Shown: positions 61,080 through 64,000 of the stretch, piece after piece
Layout: each line of letters begins with the position of its first letter
How positions within the stretch are numbered: position 1 is the stretch's first letter
From: Mytilus trossulus
Taxonomy: Eukaryota; Mollusca; Bivalvia; Mytilida; Mytilidae
DNA: 64,000 bases
Direction: 5' to 3'
NCBI RefSeq assembly: GCF_036588685.1
Contig: NC_086378.1
Span: forward strand, 36,495,578 to 36,559,577
Position numbers and translations under genes: made by a program
Notes under the pieces: generated by a model
What the model was told of the DNA's origin: nothing
What the model saw: only the letters and a program-made list of their open reading frames with translations
Database searches by the model: none

Positions 61080-61926
61080 AATAGCATGTCCAAAATTGCG
61101 GAAAATACAGCTCCCACATACACTTCACAGAAAACTAAAAATTGAGCACCATCAACTCAAATAAACAACCAAAAAAAAATGAGATTTGAACTCCTGTACT
61201 CCGGAAAGGTAAGCAGTTCCTTTTTCACAATAGTGACAACCCTATCAAAATTATTAGTTACCCGTGTTATAACACACCGGTGGTGCTGTTTTATTCTACA
61301 ATATTCAAATTTTGAGCCACCAAAAACACAAATATCAATTTGCAAAATGTACTGAAAATATATCATACGGTTGGTTTAAAAATTTTGCTTACTAAAATAA
61401 GCGATTTATAATATTTTACTAGCTTTTTACTTTTATCGTTTATTTCAATTTCAATATTCTGAATTCCAACTTAAATGGGTTTTTTTACATTTTAAAACCG
61501 ATAACTTTATAAAAAAAAATTTAAAATAAATAAAATTGTTTTATTCTACGTATAGCTACATGTATCATCCATTTTTTTCTAGATATTGTTGTTTCTGAAT
61601 GTTCGTACATGCACATAATGAAGATCAATGAACAATAGAAATACACCAAAGAAAAACAGTTTCAAAAGTTTGCTTTAAATGTCTAATTGAAATAAAAGAA
61701 TGGACAGAGGAAACATCAACTATAACAAATGCATAAAGAATCCATAAAGCTTAAAGTTCAACAGTAACACCCACAAAAAAATGCATTATTATACATCATT
61801 TGACATGCGTTTTACTTTATCAATTCAACTTTGAACTTTTGACACACGATTGTGAAGTTTTAAAAATATAAAATTTATTTACTCTAGTTATGTAATACTA
61901 TCAAGTCATAAATATACTGAGCTAAA
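61080..61926. other. 5' flank of the crotonase-like gene
   Basis: AT-rich. At 61825-61837 'tcaact t tgaact' reads on the minus strand as AGTTCA-A-AGTTGA, a nuclear-receptor DR1-like (HNF4/PPAR-type) arrangement about 90 bp before the start codon; weak evidence. No clear TATA box. Confidence 0.3.
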
Positions 61927-62060
61927 ATGGGAACGCAGGCTAACATCAAACTGGAGTTTACTGACGATGGAATTGCGATACTACGAATGTTGAATGGAGA
62001 AAATCGACTGAATAATTCGTTTCTTCATGAATTTAACAAGGCTTTGGATCTTGTGCTGGA
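61927..62060 (+). CDS. crotonase-fold protein (enoyl-CoA isomerase/hydratase-like), first exon
   Basis: Open from ATG at 61927 for 44 codons plus two bases, then GTAAGTG, a strong splice donor. The peptide reads like the N-terminal strand pair of the crotonase fold: KLEFTDDGIAILRM, then NGENRLNNSFLHEFNKALD. The GENR...F pattern is typical of enoyl-CoA delta-isomerase-type members acting in fatty-acid beta-oxidation in mitochondria or peroxisomes. The acyl-CoA oxyanion motifs come later and must lie past the right edge of the window. No other exon was found up to 64000. The compartment cannot be told; there is no obvious presequence. Confidence 0.6.
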
Positions 62061-62504
62061 GTAAGTGAAAATTTACTTATATCTTTATCCCAAGTTTGTA
62101 TAACAGGTAAGTTTAAAATGTAGAACGTTCTACATTTTGACACTATTTTGTAGTATTGTTCGAATTGATTGAAACATATAATTATAAAGCACAATTTAGA
62201 AATAGACTGGCCGGCGAATAAACAAAGTATGGGCATTGGTAAAATTATATTCAAATCTGTTGGTTTCATTTAGATAAAAGAGTTAAAGTTTGAAAAGTCC
62301 ACTGCGCCTGAAATGGAAAGTACAGCACTGCAGCAATGAAACTATGCAGTCAATTCAAGAATTTTGTATCGACCTCCTCATCCTTGATTTGTGACTTTAA
62401 ACAGTTAACCATGTTTTGAAATTTATAGATTTTTCTTTGCAAAACAAGCACTTGTTTAGTTGCCTTTAAATTGTCCAAGCTTTTGTACGGACAGTTTTGT
62501 TATG

Positions 62505-64000
62505 GGTTTAATAAAATTGAGAAAGGAAATGGGGAATTTGTCAAAGCGACAACAACCCGACCATAGAGCAGACAACAGCCGAAGGCCACCAATGGGTCTT
62601 CAATGTAGCGAGAAACTCCCGCACCCTTAGGTGTCCTTCAGCGGGCCCCTTAAAAATATGTATACTAGTACAGTGATAATGGACGTGATACTAAACTCCG
62701 AATTATACACAAGAAACTAAAACTAAAAATCATACAAGACTAACAAAGGCCAGAGGCTCCTGGCTTGGGACAGGCGCAACACTGCGGCGGGGTCAAACAT
62801 GTTTATGAGATTTCAACTCCTCCCTCTAGCCAATGTAGAAAAGTAAACGCATAACAATACGCACATTAAAATTCAGTTTGAGTCCGATGTCAGAAGATGT
62901 AACAAAAGAAAATAAATAAAATGACAATAATACATAAATAACAACAGACTACTAGCAGTTAACTGACATGCCAGCTCCAGACCTCAAATAAACTGATTGA
63001 ACCATTATGTCTTCATCATATGAATATCAGGCACAATCCCTCCCGTTAGGGGTTTAGTATCATACTATCATAAAATATATGAGAAGAACATAACCCGTGT
63101 CATGCCAGCAACTGTTTTTTTTTTTAAATAAATGTGTTTTTCCCTGATGCAAAGACCCTATAAGTGAATCAATATTAAAGCCAAAATATGCAATCTTTAA
63201 TGACCTGATAACAGTATCGTAACTATTTCCCTTCTTAATAAGTCTGTTTAAAGGTTTTGTAAGCTTTTGATGTGACATGTTTGTGCTTTGTAAAGAATAT
63301 TACCATAAAAGATTGGATGTCTGCATGTTGAGTTATAATTACCAATTATTTGCTTATACCGATGATAAAATTTAGTAAATTTTGACTAGTTTGTGATATC
63401 GAAAACCCTGGTGTAATAATTTTTCAGTAATACATAAATTTCTCTCGCTAAAATCTAATACGTTGTTACATAAATGAGCGAATCGTACAAGTTGAGATAT
63501 ATAAACACCACAAGGGAACGTCACCATCTAAAAAGAGATAATTAACAATAGGAAATGAAAAATCATCTCTTTTATCATAAATTTTTGTATTAAGCTTCCC
63601 GTTAATGATATAGATATCAAGATCGAGGAAAGGGCAGTGGTCATTGTTAGTATTAGCTTTATTTAAAGTAAGTTCAACAGGATAAATTTCTTTAGTATAC
63701 ATACTGAAGTCGTCATTATTGAGAGCCAATATATCATCCAAATATCTAAAAGTATTGTTAAATTTTTGTATCAAATGTTGTTTCGATGGGTCTTTGCTAA
63801 TTTTAGTCATAAGATGTAACTCATAACAATACAAAAACAGGTCCGCAAAAAGTGGTGCACAGTTAGTCCCCATTGTAATTCCAATAACTTGACGATATAC
63901 GGAATTTCCAAAGCGAACAAAGATGTTATCAAGTAAAAATCAAAGCGCATATATAGTATCAAAGCATGTCCAATTGACATAGTTCTTTTGTTTATTGCTA
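62505..64000 (-). mobile_element. Penelope-like retroelement, partial, in intron 1
   Basis: Reverse-strand element whose 3' end starts at about 62505 (shared with 50345-51160 and 21955-22080) and whose RT region continues past the window edge. It lies downstream of, and opposite to, the crotonase-like first exon. Classification as Penelope-like rests on the RT motif style and is not certain. Confidence 0.55.
63060..63999 (-). pseudogene. reverse transcriptase of Penelope-like element, decayed
   Basis: On the minus strand the frame from the window edge encodes DNIFVRFG, then GITMGTNCAPLFADLFLY (RT motif B region), then YLDDI (catalytic Asp pair) and later PFLDLDI and YDKRDDFSFPIVN. The frame is broken by an in-frame TGA at 63940-63942, by a frameshift near 63510 (just before VYISQLVRFA-type sequence resumes in another frame), and by further stops and shifts beyond. 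The RT core 63466-63873 (135 codons) is open, but the copy as a whole is dead. Confidence 0.7.

Overview
This is an AT-rich, repeat-dense stretch of animal nuclear DNA. Spliced genes have canonical GT/AG introns, there are many dispersed non-coding repeats, and there are non-LTR and DNA transposons. The gene families, and several repeat families I recognise from mussel sequence, point to a bivalve mollusc, most likely Mytilus; this is inference, as no database was searched. There are no bacterial operons, CRISPR arrays or convincing tRNA/rRNA genes.

Layout. (1) 1-14.5 kb: no protein gene seen; dispersed repeats, two copies of a hairpin-bearing MITE (5.4-5.9 and 10.75-11.2 kb), and a possible LTR (8.79-10.15 kb). 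(2) 14.56-24.10 kb, minus strand: complete six-exon gene for a group XV (lysosomal) phospholipase A2-like enzyme, copy A. (3) 24.25-31.4 kb: spacer made largely of repeats. (4) 34.84-44.01 kb, minus strand: second complete six-exon copy B with identical exon structure. The two genes sit in direct tandem blocks of about 12.5 kb (about 11.86-24.25 and 31.47-44.15 kb), including promoter and 3' flank. Each block has gained different transposons since duplication. (5) 45.98-48.80 kb, plus strand: intact four-exon apolipoprotein D-like lipocalin, with a 16 x 34 bp minisatellite in intron 3. (6) 52.41-58.94 kb, plus strand: paralogous four-exon lipocalin whose exon 2 is split by a 4.6 kb CR1/L2-type LINE. 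(7) 61.93-62.06 kb: first exon of a crotonase-fold (enoyl-CoA isomerase/hydratase-like) gene that runs off the right edge. (8) 62.5-64 kb, minus strand: decayed reverse-transcriptase element, probably Penelope-like.

Most interesting: the LINE ORF2 begins with a hydrophobic leader followed by a canonical 2A-like ribosome-skipping motif, then a PHD finger, endonuclease and reverse transcriptase, all in one open frame of 1168 aa. The LINE sits in a lipocalin exon with a 6 bp duplicated target and otherwise undamaged host exons, suggesting a young, possibly polymorphic knockout allele. In intron 1 of phospholipase copy B a nested set of DNA transposons can be ordered in time from their target-site duplications (8 bp for a hAT-like element, 9 bp for two small MITEs).

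The two phospholipases are probably lysosomal/secreted lipid hydrolases and the lipocalins secreted lipid carriers; there is no evidence that they act together beyond proximity. Exon boundaries come from splice consensus, reading phase and paralogue comparison, not transcripts. Repeat edges are approximate unless TIRs or TSDs are quoted. Family labels R1 to R4 are local to this report.
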